A DNA stretch of 64,000 bases from Flaviflagellibacter sp963786225 (GCA_963786225.1 CAWAYQ010000028.1:248001-312000), one strand, 5' to 3'; counted from the first letter of the stretch, positions 34,746-43,184 are shown. Numbers and translations are program-made. Notes: generated by a model not told the origin, from the sequence alone.

Positions 34746-34773
34746 GGGGGCCGGCATGACCGGCCCCCTTTTT
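34746..34773 (+). terminator. Rho-independent terminator of the repeat-protein gene
   Basis: Nine-bp GC stem (GGGGGCCGG at 34746-34754 and its complement at 34760-34768) with a 5-nt loop followed by TTTTT, 30 nt after the stop of the Asn/Ser-repeat gene. Confidence 0.88.
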
Positions 34774-34794
34774 CATCATGCGGCACCTCGTGCT

Positions 34795-35508
34795 TCAGCG
34801 TAAGGCACGCGCCTTCAGGCGATACCAGCCGCTACCGGCAATGGTGTTGCGAAAGACCTTTTCGCGCTCGATCGCCTCGTCCGCGTTCTCCACGCCGATT
34901 TCACCGTCGAGGAGAGCGTCGTCGCGCCGGAACGGGATGACCTGAACGAGAGGTGTCCCCTTCTCCACCACGTGCACGCCGTCCGGCCCGATGGCAAAAA
35001 ACGGGAAGTGGATGTGGGCGGGATAGGTGTCGGTATCGACGACGCCGGCGACGCATTCGAACACGCCGTTCGGGCGGTTCAGCGGAGGAAGAAAGAGGCA
35101 GCTCCAGCCGGGCGGCGTGCGTACCGACCAGTAATTATGGAACTTGGACGGTGGCCGCGGTTCGCGCGGATTTCCGGCGACCTGGTGCGCACCGTGGTTC
35201 GACACCATCACCCGATCGAACTCCCATCCGGCATCGACCGTCCGGCCGCCTTCCCGGATCTCAAGCCTGACGGTTGCCGCGAGCGGCAATATCCAGCCCG
35301 TTGCCATGGCGTCGAAGAACGGCATGCAGCGCTTGATCGTGAGCCCGCTATCCTGCGCGCTGACCGCATTGCGATCGACGGGCGGGAGAGCGCGGAACCA
35401 GTCCGGCAGCAGGGATTTCGCAATCATGGGCGGTGCGATCACGCCCTCGTCGTCGGGCGCGCAGAGGAACTTGACCTTCGGTTCAGGCCTGGCGAGAGAT
35501 CGAAACAT
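34795..35508 (-). CDS. Conserved hypothetical protein
   Basis: 237 residues, soluble, no signal peptide. Distinct segments: KFLCAPDDEGVIAPPMIAKSLLPDWFRALPP, TIKRCMPFFDAMATGWILPL, NYWSVRTPPGWSCLFLPPLNRPNGVFECVAGVVDTDTYPAHIHFPFF and EKGTPLVQVIPFRRD. The rhythm recalls hypothetical proteins seen in phages and marine bacteria, but I cannot name a family. It is separated by 45 nt from the anti-sigma gene upstream and co-directional, so it may be read through from the ECF operon. Confidence 0.7.
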   Translation of the reverse strand: MFRSLARPEPKVKFLCAPDDEGVIAPPMIAKSLLPDWFRALPPVDRNAVSAQDSGLTIKRCMPFFDAMATGWILPLAATVRLEIREGGRTVDAGWEFDRVMVSNHGAHQVAGNPREPRPPSKFHNYWSVRTPPGWSCLFLPPLNRPNGVFECVAGVVDTDTYPAHIHFPFFAIGPDGVHVVEKGTPLVQVIPFRRDDALLDGEIGVENADEAIEREKVFRNTIAGSGWYRLKARALR

Positions 35509-35553
35509 CGGCTGCCTCCAAATGACCGAGGCAGAACGAGTGGCGGCAGCGAA

Positions 35554-36234
35554 TTATTCCCAGCCGGACTTCTGAATCTCCTGCTCGGCGGACGCGTCCA
35601 TCGGTCCTTCCGCCTCCAGCTCATCGAGAAGCGCGTCGAGGCCGGCCGCGCCCGCCGCCGGGCTGAAGCTATCGCCTCCGGCGTCGGCCACGGCCATCGC
35701 GATGCGCCAGCCGTGCCCGCTCCGGCAGCCCAATCCGCGAACCGGCGTCCGCCCGTCGCCGGACAGGCTGAAGCTGCGGCAGATGCCTGCCTTCGTACGG
35801 AAGGTCGCGAGCACGGTCGCCGTTTCGCCGTCGAGATTGACCGTCTCGCCCGTCAGGCTGCGATCCAACGCGGCGCTGACGGCCGGATCAGCGGTAAGCA
35901 GGCCGTGTGCGGAATCGCGGCCGCCAAGCACGTAGCCGCCGATCCCCGCGACAAAAGCCAGCGCCGCCGCGAGCGGCAGCATCCGGCGGGCGGACCAACG
36001 CTGCCGACCAGTGTTCGCGGGCTTCATGATCGTCGCCACCAGATGGTCCGGAACCGGGTCCGCGAGGCCAGAAGCCAGACTGTCGCGGGCGAGCACGCGC
36101 GATGCTCGGAATGCCTCTACACGGCGGGCCAAAGCCGGGTCGGCTCCGACCGCGCGGGCAATGTCGCTCGCGCTTTCCGGATCGAGTTCGCCATCCGCGA
36201 AAGCCATCAGCATCTCGTCGCTTACCTCCGTCAT
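35554..36234 (-). CDS. Anti-sigma factor, membrane-anchored
   Basis: 226 residues from ATG 36234, which overlaps the ECF sigma stop (ATGA). N-terminal cytoplasmic part MTEVSDEMLMAFADGELDPESASDIARAVGADPALARRVEAFRASR has the ADGELD motif of Rhizobiales anti-sigma factors but no HxxxCxxC zinc site. One membrane helix (MLPLAAALAFVAGIGGYVLGG, about residues 85-105), then a periplasmic domain of about 120 residues with a Cys pair (GICRSF, GLGCRS). It should hold the sigma factor at the membrane until a periplasmic signal acts. Confidence 0.85.
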   Translation of the reverse strand: MTEVSDEMLMAFADGELDPESASDIARAVGADPALARRVEAFRASRVLARDSLASGLADPVPDHLVATIMKPANTGRQRWSARRMLPLAAALAFVAGIGGYVLGGRDSAHGLLTADPAVSAALDRSLTGETVNLDGETATVLATFRTKAGICRSFSLSGDGRTPVRGLGCRSGHGWRIAMAVADAGGDSFSPAAGAAGLDALLDELEAEGPMDASAEQEIQKSGWE

Positions 36235-36740
36235 CGGGAAACCTCCGCAGCGGCGGGCATATCCTCGGCACGTATCAGCGCCTGCCTCGCCCGTGCCAAC
36301 CGGCTCATGACCGTGCCGATCGGGATGTCCAGGATATCGGCCGCCTCCCGGTAGCCGAGGTCCTCGACGCAGACCAGAACGAGAACCGAGCGCTGCTCCT
36401 CGGGCAAAGCCGCAATCCGTTGGCTCACGGCGGCGAGGTGAAGGCGGCTGGCCGTCACATCGCGTCCGTCTTCGCCGGCGAGATCGAAACGCTCTTCGAT
36501 TGGCTCCTCCGCTGTCGGGCGAGCCTTGCGCCTCTCGTCGATATGATGATTGCGCATGATGCGGAACATCCAGCTGTCGAGCCGCGTGCCCGGCGCCCAT
36601 TGATCGAGCGCCCGCAACGCCCGTTCGCAGGTCCCCTGGACCAGATCGTCGGCATCTGCTCCCGATCCGCTCAACGCCTGCGCGAAGCGGCGCAGGCGCG
36701 GCAGAAGCAATATCATCTGGTGGCGCGGATCGACCGTCAC
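36231..36740 (-). CDS. ECF-family RNA polymerase sigma factor
   Basis: 169 residues with regions 2 (LRRFAQALSGSGADADDLVQGTCERALRALDQWAPGTRLDSWMFRIMRNHHIDERRK) and 4 (RIAALPEEQRSVLVLVCVEDLGYREAADILDIPIGTVMSRLARARQAL). Paired with the overlapping anti-sigma gene. A GGAAT-N16-CGTT site lies 31 nt upstream of its ATG, and a matching one faces the opposite way before the subtilase gene, so positive autoregulation and control of the subtilase are likely. Confidence 0.95.
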   Translation of the reverse strand: MTVDPRHQMILLLPRLRRFAQALSGSGADADDLVQGTCERALRALDQWAPGTRLDSWMFRIMRNHHIDERRKARPTAEEPIEERFDLAGEDGRDVTASRLHLAAVSQRIAALPEEQRSVLVLVCVEDLGYREAADILDIPIGTVMSRLARARQALIRAEDMPAAAEVSR

Positions 36741-36770
36741 TCTGCTACCTTCCGCATCTGGAACCGTGAA

Positions 36771-36795
36771 AACGGATCAGGCGGCCATTTATTCC
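36771..36795 (-). promoter_or_regulatory. ECF-type promoter of the sigma/anti-sigma operon
   Basis: On the minus strand GGAATAA (GGAAT at 36795-36791) and CGTT (36774-36771) with a 16-nt spacer, 30 nt before the sigma factor ATG. It shares the extended GGAATAA box with the other two local sites. Confidence 0.65.
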
Positions 36796-36821
36796 ATGCC
36801 GTGCGTTTTTTCGCATGCGCC

Positions 36822-36847
36822 GGAATAATCGGGCCGCACGTTTCGTT
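36822..36847 (+). promoter_or_regulatory. ECF-type promoter of the subtilase gene
   Basis: GGAATAA (GGAAT at 36822-36826) and CGTT (36844-36847) with a 17-nt spacer, 29 nt before the GTG start at 36877. Divergent to the site driving the sigma gene, about 25 bp apart. Confidence 0.65.
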
Positions 36848-36876
36848 ACCAGTCGCGTCAGCACCGGAGACAGATC

Positions 36877-38274
36877 GTGAAGCCAGCTCTTTCGGCCGCA
36901 GCCCTCTCGGCGATCGCGGCCTTGGTCGCGGTGTTCCTGTTGGTATCCCTGCCGCCCTTGGGCCCTCTCACCGGGCCGGCGCCCGCTCTGGCCGACGACG
37001 ATGGCGGTGGCGACGATGGAGGTGACGACGGCGGCGGCGGTCGAGGGGGTGGCGGCGGCGGGGGTCGAGGGGGTGGCGGCGGATACGTAGGGGCCCCAAG
37101 GGGCGGCAATCTGTTCGACCTGTTTCGCAATTCAAGAGACCGTGGAGGAGCCCAACGCCGTGTGCGGCCCCCCGCGCAGTTTCTGCCCGACGAGATCGTG
37201 GTTGCCGGCGTCACCGCCCAGGTCATCGACGACCTTGTTCGGGAAGGCTTCACATTGGTCGAACGCGCCGTGTTCGCCCCGGCGGGTGGAGAGATCGCGA
37301 GGCTGCGCGAGCCGCCGCGCCTCAACTACGAATCCGCCCGTGCACGGATTCTGGCGCTCGCACCCGGAGCTGTGGTCGACCGCAATCATCTCTACCGAAC
37401 CAGCGAACTCGCCTGCCCCAAGACCGGGTGCGCCGGCGCCCGGTTGATCGCCTGGCCCTCGGACAATTGCGGCGCGACGCCGCTGATTGGGATGATCGAT
37501 ACCGACGTCAATCTCGACCACCAGGCGCTGGCGGGCCGCGCGCTCGAAGAGATTTCGGTGCTCGGCCCTGGCCGCAAGTCCGCCGACGCGGCGCATGGGA
37601 CCGCAATCGCCGCTTTGTTGATCGGCGAGCCGGGCAGCCGGACACCCGGTCTGGTGCCGGAGGCTCGGGTGATCGCCGTGACCGCCTTTCACGACCATGC
37701 GGGCACGGAGACGGCCGATGCCTTTGCCCTGGCGCGCGCGCTGGACCTGCTGATCGCGCGCAAGGTTCATGTTGCCAATCTGAGCTTCGCCGGCCCGCCC
37801 AACAATTTGCTCGAACTCGCCGTGCGCGCCGCTCTTGACGCGGACATTGCAATCGTGGCCGCGGCCGGCAATGGCGGCGCCGGCGCGGCGCCAGCCTACC
37901 CCGCCGCGTATCCCGACGTTGTCGCGGTGACTGCGGTGGGCGCCGACCGAAAGGTCTACCGCCAGGCCGGCCGCGGCGGGCATCTCGATTTTGCCGCACC
38001 GGGTGTGAAGCTGTGGACCGCGGCCTCACAATCCGGGGGCCGCTTCCGCTCGGGCACATCTTATGCCGCGCCTTTCGTGACGGCGGCTCTGGCGGTCAGG
38101 CGGGCTCATTCTCCGGAGCAACCGCTCCCGCAGATCGTCGACGAGATGGCGGCGCGCGCCCACGACCTTGGTGAGACCGGCCGCGACCCGCTCTATGGCT
38201 GGGGTCTGATTCAGGCGTCCGAGCTCTGCACCCTGGATCCCAGGCCAACTGTGCGTACACCGGCAGCGCATTGA
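36877..38274 (+). CDS. Exported S8 family serine protease (subtilase)
   Basis: 465 residues, GTG start behind GGAG. Signal peptide (IAALVAVFLLVSLPPLGPLTGPAPALA) then an Asp/Gly tract (repeated GGDDGG and RGGGGGGG). A propeptide-like region (DEIVVAGVTAQVIDDLVREGFTLVERAVF) precedes the S8 domain with triad Asp208 (GMIDTDV), His240 (AAHGTAIA) and Ser395 (SGTSYAAPF). The oxyanion Asn is in AAAGNGG. Divergent from the ECF/anti-sigma pair, a known arrangement in Rhizobiales; probably periplasmic or secreted, perhaps through the T2SS at the start of the window (inference). Confidence 0.93.
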   Translation: MKPALSAAALSAIAALVAVFLLVSLPPLGPLTGPAPALADDDGGGDDGGDDGGGGRGGGGGGGRGGGGGYVGAPRGGNLFDLFRNSRDRGGAQRRVRPPAQFLPDEIVVAGVTAQVIDDLVREGFTLVERAVFAPAGGEIARLREPPRLNYESARARILALAPGAVVDRNHLYRTSELACPKTGCAGARLIAWPSDNCGATPLIGMIDTDVNLDHQALAGRALEEISVLGPGRKSADAAHGTAIAALLIGEPGSRTPGLVPEARVIAVTAFHDHAGTETADAFALARALDLLIARKVHVANLSFAGPPNNLLELAVRAALDADIAIVAAAGNGGAGAAPAYPAAYPDVVAVTAVGADRKVYRQAGRGGHLDFAAPGVKLWTAASQSGGRFRSGTSYAAPFVTAALAVRRAHSPEQPLPQIVDEMAARAHDLGETGRDPLYGWGLIQASELCTLDPRPTVRTPAAH

Positions 38275-38275
38275 A

Positions 38276-38872
38276 TTACATATCTTCATAGAGCTCGACG
38301 ACGTTGCCTTCCGGATCCCGCACAAATCCTGCACGATAACGGTTCGCTCCGAACCGGGAGCCCTGGACGTCGAAGGTCAACGCACCCTGACCGATGACAT
38401 CGACACCATTTGCTTTCAGTTGTTGCAGGACGGCCGGGACATCCCTTACGGCGAGGCTGACCTGCCGCCATCCGTTATAGGTCAGGGCCGGATCACGTGA
38501 GGCCAGATTGGGCAGCCGGGATATATTGATCCAGAGCCCGGGGATGCCGACCCGTACGGAATCGAACCGAACGCCGTCCTCACGTGCCAGTACGGCGCGA
38601 TCCACGATCTGAAATCCGAAATGGCGGACATACCAGGCCGACAGCGCTTCCTGATCTCGCACAAAAAGCGTCACGTGATGAAGACGGAAGCGCTGGTCGT
38701 CGCTCGCCGGTTCGGGAAACGCCTGACGTGCGGCGGGTGATTCCGACCGCGCCACAGCACTCGTCGCGAGCCCCGCGCCGGCCGAGACCGTTAGGGCTAC
38801 CCCCGCCGCAATGGCGCTCGTCACCAGAGCTCGGCGACCTTTCGATAAGAGATGGGTGTCGGTCTTGTACAT
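38276..38872 (-). CDS. Exported glyoxalase/VOC-fold protein
   Basis: 198 residues. Long N-terminal export signal (RRALVTSAIAAGVALTVSAGAGLATSAVA), then one vicinal-oxygen-chelate domain: FRLHHVTLFVRDQEALSAWYVRHFGFQIVDRAV, WRQVSLAVRDVPAVLQQLKANGVDVIG, AGFVRDPEGNVVELYEDM. Metal ligands would be the His in the first strand, and the C-terminal Glu (VVELYE). Substrate unknown; an exported VOC protein is less usual than the cytosolic lyases. Convergent with the subtilase gene, one base between the stops. Confidence 0.85.
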   Translation of the reverse strand: MYKTDTHLLSKGRRALVTSAIAAGVALTVSAGAGLATSAVARSESPAARQAFPEPASDDQRFRLHHVTLFVRDQEALSAWYVRHFGFQIVDRAVLAREDGVRFDSVRVGIPGLWINISRLPNLASRDPALTYNGWRQVSLAVRDVPAVLQQLKANGVDVIGQGALTFDVQGSRFGANRYRAGFVRDPEGNVVELYEDM

Positions 38873-39395
38873 GGTTGTTCCTTCCGTTCTCGGCGAGGAA
38901 CAAGCGTCCGCAGGGATCGCGTAGAGCCTCGTTCACCGTTCATCGAACGTAGGAGCTGATTGGTCTGCGGCGCGCCCTGGATCGTGATCGCATCTGCTCG
39001 ATACTGACCTCACGCGCAACCATTGCCGCTCACTCTCCACTCCGCTCCGATCCAATATTGATCCCCGTCAGGGGCGCCCTGCCCCTCCGCGCCCATAATG
39101 GCGATACGGGTTCTTGCCCGGGCGTGGTTGCGGGAGGTTCGGCATGGTCAAGGTTGTCCTGTCGCTCCACATTGTCTGGCTAAGGCGTATTTGCGCGAAC
39201 TCCACGCCGCGACGATGAGCCGGTATCAGTCGGTACGGATCAGGGCCGCATCTTCGATATCGCCTCACCATCTCAAGGCGGAGGGTTCACCGGCGAGAAA
39301 GCGCGTTGGGCTGCCGTCTCCTTGGCGCGACAGGGTGGCCGCCCGGCGGGCGCAGGTATAAGATGGTCTAGTACTTCGAGATCAGCGAGGCCGTC
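38873..39395. other. Intergenic region, no gene seen
   Basis: About 520 nt between the VOC gene and DUF1326 gene. Short frames exist on both strands but show no family motif, no good ribosome site and Arg-heavy composition expected of GC-rich noncoding DNA. Likely holds the two divergent promoters. Confidence 0.5.
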
Positions 39396-40028
39396 ATGAC
39401 GTCTTGGGAGATCAAGGGACGCGAACTCGTCAATTGCACCTGCGAGTATGGTTGCAACTGTCAATTCAATGCGCTGCCCGACAAGGGCCATTGCCATGCG
39501 GTGGCCGGCATCCAGATCGATGAAGGACATCATGGCGACACCGGTCTCGATGGCCTCCGGATCGCTGCGATCTTCAAATGGCCCGGCCCGATCCACGAAG
39601 GCAACGGCGAAGCCATCGCTTTCGTAGACGAGAGCGCAACCGACCGGCAGCGCGAAGCGCTGCTGCGCATCATGACGGGCCAGGACACCGACCCGTTCGC
39701 GACGATGTTCGCCGTCTATGCTTCAACCGTGACAAGAATGAATGATCCGGTTTTCACGAAGATCGATCTCGAGCTCGATATCGACGGCCGCAGGGGCCGC
39801 ATCTTCGTCAAGGACTATATCGAAACGGTCGGCGAACCGATCCGCAACCAGGTGACCGGCGAGGACTCGCGCGCTCAGATCGTGTTGCCGAACGGCTTTG
39901 AATATGCGGTTGCCGAGATCGGCAGTGCTTCGAGCAGGACCAGCGGGCCGGTTCAGGTGACCATGAAGGACAGCTACGGCCAGTTCGCGCGGCTGCATCT
40001 CAACAATCACGGCGTAGTCCGAGTCTGA
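39396..40028 (+). CDS. DUF1326 domain protein
   Basis: 210 residues, cytosolic. DUF1326 opening SWEIKGRELVNCTCEYGCNCQFNALP with four closely spaced Cys residues, then GHCHAVAGIQIDEGHHGDTGLDGLRIAAIFKWPGPIHEGNGEAIAFVDE and RQREALLRIMTGQDTDPFATMF. The Cys/His arrangement suggests metal binding. Function unknown; the gene is normally next to a DUF2182 membrane protein, as here (10 nt apart), so the two should act together. Confidence 0.92.
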   Translation: MTSWEIKGRELVNCTCEYGCNCQFNALPDKGHCHAVAGIQIDEGHHGDTGLDGLRIAAIFKWPGPIHEGNGEAIAFVDESATDRQREALLRIMTGQDTDPFATMFAVYASTVTRMNDPVFTKIDLELDIDGRRGRIFVKDYIETVGEPIRNQVTGEDSRAQIVLPNGFEYAVAEIGSASSRTSGPVQVTMKDSYGQFARLHLNNHGVVRV

Positions 40029-40038
40029 CGGGCGCCGC

Positions 40039-40899
40039 ATGTACAGCGCGTCGGCACTCGAACGCCTGCTCAGACGCGACCGCGTCATCACGATTGCGGG
40101 GCTTGTGACGCTGTGCGTGCTGGCCTGGCTTTATATAGTCGCCGGTGCAGGGCTCGGCGTGGATTCGTGGGAGATGACGAGGCTCGCGCTGTTCCCCCAC
40201 CAGCAAGCTGCGGACATGACCCCCGACATGCCCGGCATGGACATGAGCGCGATGACCATGGCGGCAGAACCGCGGATCTGGGGCCCCACAATCTGGGCGC
40301 TGACGGTCGCAATGTGGTGGATCATGATGGTCGCCATGATGTCCCCGAGCGCCGCGCCGACGATCCTGCTCTATGCGCGTGTGCATCGCCATGCGCTCGC
40401 ACAGGGTCAGATCCAGAAGCTCGCGCCCACCGGCGCATTTGTGGCAGGCTACCTCCTGGTCTGGCTGGGGTTCTCCGTCGCGGCAGCCGCGCTGCATTGG
40501 CTCCTTGAACGCGACGCAATCCTCTCCGCAACGATGATGAGTTCGCAGAGCCGCTGGCTTTCGGGCATCGTCCTGATCGCTGCGGGCATGTATCAGCTTT
40601 CGCCGCTCAAGACCGCCTGCCTGTCGCATTGCCGGACACCGGCGGCGTTCCTTTCGCGCCACTGGCGTCCTCACACACTTGGCGCGTTGCGTGTGGGCGC
40701 ACTGCACGGGGCCTTTTGCATCGGATGCTGCTGGATGCTGATGGCGTTGTTGTTCGTGGGTGGTGTGATGAATTTGGTGTGGATTGCAGTGCTCGCCATC
40801 CTGGTGCTGGTTGAAAAGGTATTTCCTGCCGGCCAGTGGGTCGGCCGCGCGGTCGGCGTCGCCCTGATCGCCTGGGGCGGCGCAACGCTTTTGGTGTGA
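40039..40899 (+). CDS. DUF2182 membrane protein, predicted metal-binding
   Basis: 286 residues, about seven membrane segments. The segment with TPDMPGMDMSAMTMAAEP is Met/Asp-rich, like copper-binding Met motifs; then IWALTVAMWWIMMVAMMSPSAAPTILLYARVHR and SPLKTACLSHCRTPAAFLSRHW, LHGAFCIGCCWMLMALLFVGGVMNLVWIA are typical of DUF2182. Pairs with DUF1326. Metal handling (possibly copper) is an inference from Met, Cys and His residues. Confidence 0.92.
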   Translation: MYSASALERLLRRDRVITIAGLVTLCVLAWLYIVAGAGLGVDSWEMTRLALFPHQQAADMTPDMPGMDMSAMTMAAEPRIWGPTIWALTVAMWWIMMVAMMSPSAAPTILLYARVHRHALAQGQIQKLAPTGAFVAGYLLVWLGFSVAAAALHWLLERDAILSATMMSSQSRWLSGIVLIAAGMYQLSPLKTACLSHCRTPAAFLSRHWRPHTLGALRVGALHGAFCIGCCWMLMALLFVGGVMNLVWIAVLAILVLVEKVFPAGQWVGRAVGVALIAWGGATLLV

Positions 40900-41311
40900 C
40901 GGCCAGGGCCGCCTCGAACGTCGCATTCCCTGTCCGATGATTGGTTTCGAACGGCAAGGGCCAACCCTGCCGTCAATGCAGGAACCGCCGACCGACCGCC
41001 AACGGCGCAAAGAGGACATTGGCTCGCCACGGCGAACTTCCGCTGCCCGTTGCGGACCGAGAAGCAGGAACGTCGGGGTACCCGGAAGATACGTTCACAG
41101 CGGTGATGGGCCGAGCCTAAGAGCCGGACGCTACGGCTCGCGGTGCAATCAACTTGGAGCTTCGGGCAAGCAGCCGCCTAGGTGTCGCATCAGAACCCCG
41201 GTCGCCCTCCACCTCTGGAGCGCGTCGTGGGTCGGAATGGAACGTCGTTTGGAGGATCAAAGCCATGATTTCCGAGGCTTTCTGTGCCATATACGCCTCT
41301 TCCACCGCAAA
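40900..41311. other. Intergenic region, no convincing gene
   Basis: About 410 nt after the DUF2182 gene. A plus-strand frame runs through it into the small gene at 41312, but its upstream part has no coding character. No repeats or hairpins stood out. Confidence 0.45.
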
Positions 41312-41536
41312 ATGGAGCGTCCTTTGAACGGCGAAGAGCTAAGCAGAATCCTGTGCCTTTTGGCGCCCGGAATGTCCCTGACCGTCCCCGATGAATGGGT
41401 GGATCGGATCATTTCCGGCTCCCTCCGTGATCGCGTATCTCGCGTTGAAAAAATCGCGATGGAATACGGATGCTCCTATCGGCCGGGCATTGGAATGCAG
41501 ACGTTCGAGAAACTGGAGCTTCCCGCGACGGGCTAA
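41312..41536 (+). CDS. Small hypothetical protein
   Basis: 74 residues from ATG 41312: MERPLNGEELSRILCLLAPGMSLTVPDEWVDRII, ending in EYGCSYRPGIGMQTFEKLELPATG. The balanced composition, unlike the Arg-rich upstream frame, argues that it is a real protein. An in-frame ATG at 41237 would add 25 residues. Family not recognised. Confidence 0.5.
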   Translation: MERPLNGEELSRILCLLAPGMSLTVPDEWVDRIISGSLRDRVSRVEKIAMEYGCSYRPGIGMQTFEKLELPATG

Positions 41537-41630
41537 ACCTCGACGGCCGGGCGGTATCGAGACCGCGCTCCGAACTGCTGCGAGGCCGCGAGCGAAGCTC
41601 CCACGTTGGACTGCCGGGGATCTCGCTAAC

Positions 41631-42737
41631 TCAACGGTCTGCGACGAAGACCTCAATCGGCAGCGGATGATCGATTACGTAGCTGCCAAAATTTGGATCG
41701 TGAGCGTCCGGCTGGGTCCGCTGGTCTGCCCCCGTTGCGCGCGCCAGTAGCGTATAGCGGCCGGGCTGCGCGGGCGTCGTCCAATCGTATTTCCAGCGTC
41801 GCCATGCGTGCCGATTGATCGGGTCGAGGAACTCGCCCTGGATCCATGAGGCGCCACCATCAACGCTGATCGAGATTTCGGTAACGTCCGTGTCCCCTGC
41901 CCATGCGGCGCCGAAAATGGTGTAGGGACGATCAGGTTCGAGCGTCTCATACACACGGGGACGCGCAATCTGGGACTTCAGCTTCATCTCCGCGAGCGGT
42001 CGGCGCACGGGTATTCCCTCGGAATCATCCCAATAGCCGTAGTCGGAGGTCTGCCAATAGCCCTGAAACGGCTGCGTGCACGCGATGATGTTGGTCAGCC
42101 ACTTGACCGACGCCATGCCGTAATGCCCCGGCACGATGGCGCGCAGCGGATAGCCATGATCGGGCGTCAGGTCCCGCCCGTTCATCTGGTAAGCGATCAG
42201 CACGTCCGGCTCCATCGCCCGTTGCCTCGGGATACTGCGGGCATAGGAGATCGGGCCCGGCGGCTTCGGCTGCTCCGTCGGAACCCCGCGATCAGCCCCT
42301 TCAAACACAAGGTCGCACACGTCATCGTCCAGTCCGGCGCGCTCCAACAGAACGGAGAGTGGAACGCCGGTCCATTCGGCATTACCGACCGCACCCAGTT
42401 CCCATTGCGCGCCGGGCGCAGACGGCACCAGAAATACGCGGCTATTGCCGGCACATTCGAGCGTGGCGACGCACGTCCGCGACGGCATGGCGCGGATATC
42501 GGCGTAGCTCAGGCTTAGTTCGTTCCGCACGGCACCTTCGATCGACAGCCGATGGGCGAGTGGATCCAGCTCTGGTGTGGGGTAATGACTGCGGATGTAG
42601 AAAAGCTCGGACGGTGTGATGAAATCGCCGAGCTGATCGAATGGCATTTCGAGATTAATCGGGTCTTTCTGCCGTATGACTAGACCAACGGGACGCACGG
42701 CTGTGCCGGACCCATTCTCGGATGTGATGTTCACCAC
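41631..42737 (-). CDS. Sulfite oxidase-like molybdopterin oxidoreductase
   Basis: About 368 residues. Moco domain of the sulfite oxidase family with the cofactor Cys in VATLECAGNSR (about residue 95), then GAVGNAEWTGVPLSVLLERAG, GYPLRAIVPGHYGMASVKWL, and a C-terminal dimerisation domain (DVTEISISVDGGASWIQGEF, HAWRRWKYDWTTPAQPGRYTLLARATG). Start: GTG 42737 or 42734, both behind AGGAGG; longer frames upstream run into the DUF202 gene. No signal peptide and no heme partner is encoded nearby, so the protein may be cytosolic or lack the usual electron acceptor here. Confidence 0.9.
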   Translation of the reverse strand: MVNITSENGSGTAVRPVGLVIRQKDPINLEMPFDQLGDFITPSELFYIRSHYPTPELDPLAHRLSIEGAVRNELSLSYADIRAMPSRTCVATLECAGNSRVFLVPSAPGAQWELGAVGNAEWTGVPLSVLLERAGLDDDVCDLVFEGADRGVPTEQPKPPGPISYARSIPRQRAMEPDVLIAYQMNGRDLTPDHGYPLRAIVPGHYGMASVKWLTNIIACTQPFQGYWQTSDYGYWDDSEGIPVRRPLAEMKLKSQIARPRVYETLEPDRPYTIFGAAWAGDTDVTEISISVDGGASWIQGEFLDPINRHAWRRWKYDWTTPAQPGRYTLLARATGADQRTQPDAHDPNFGSYVIDHPLPIEVFVADR

Positions 42738-42783
42738 AGTGTCCTCCTCTCGGGAACGGGGTCGGGACTGCGCGCCGTAAACG

Positions 42784-43167
42784 TCATTGGACCGCGACAT
42801 AGAGGCCGAAAATCCCCGCGGCGATGGCGAGCACCGCCGCAAGCGCGGGCTCCAAATAGGAACGCGGGAATTGGGTGACCTCATCGCTGTCGATGTCGCG
42901 CCGCGTGCGCGCGAACGCGACGCCGCTTCGCGCGATGATGGCGATACCGATCAGCACCAATGCCAGTCCCACATGGTGGCCCGCGGCGACGATAAGCGCG
43001 TTGGAGCTTTCCGCGGGGGTGCGGGGCACGCTCTCACCCGCGATCACGTCGAGAAAAACGTTCAATTTCGCAAGCAATAATCCGAACGCGGCCACCGCCA
43101 ATCCGGTGCGAACCCAAGCCAGAAAGGTTCGTTCGTTGGCAGCGTGATCGGTGTAGTGTGCGATCAT
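42784..43167 (-). CDS. DUF202 (YidH-like) membrane protein
   Basis: 127 residues from ATG 43167. HAANERTFLAWVRTGLAVAAFGLLLAKL is the DUF202 signature, followed by two more membrane helices (HHVGLALVLIGIAIIARSGVAFA, LAAVLAIAAGIFGLYVAVQ). Function unknown in the family. 46 nt upstream of the sulfite-oxidase-like gene and 17 nt downstream of the next minus-strand gene. Confidence 0.92.
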   Translation of the reverse strand: MIAHYTDHAANERTFLAWVRTGLAVAAFGLLLAKLNVFLDVIAGESVPRTPAESSNALIVAAGHHVGLALVLIGIAIIARSGVAFARTRRDIDSDEVTQFPRSYLEPALAAVLAIAAGIFGLYVAVQ

Positions 43168-43184
43168 CGAGCGATCCGTTTCGG

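Noticed and set aside
34473..34757. Acidic minus-strand frame opposite the NSSS tract
   Set aside because: Its Asp/Glu/Phe repeats are just the antisense translation of the Ser/Asn tandem repeat; the plus frame has signal peptide, promoter and terminator.
39098..39361. Plus-strand frame of 87 codons before DUF1326
   Set aside because: Arg/Ala-rich, no ribosome site, no motif.
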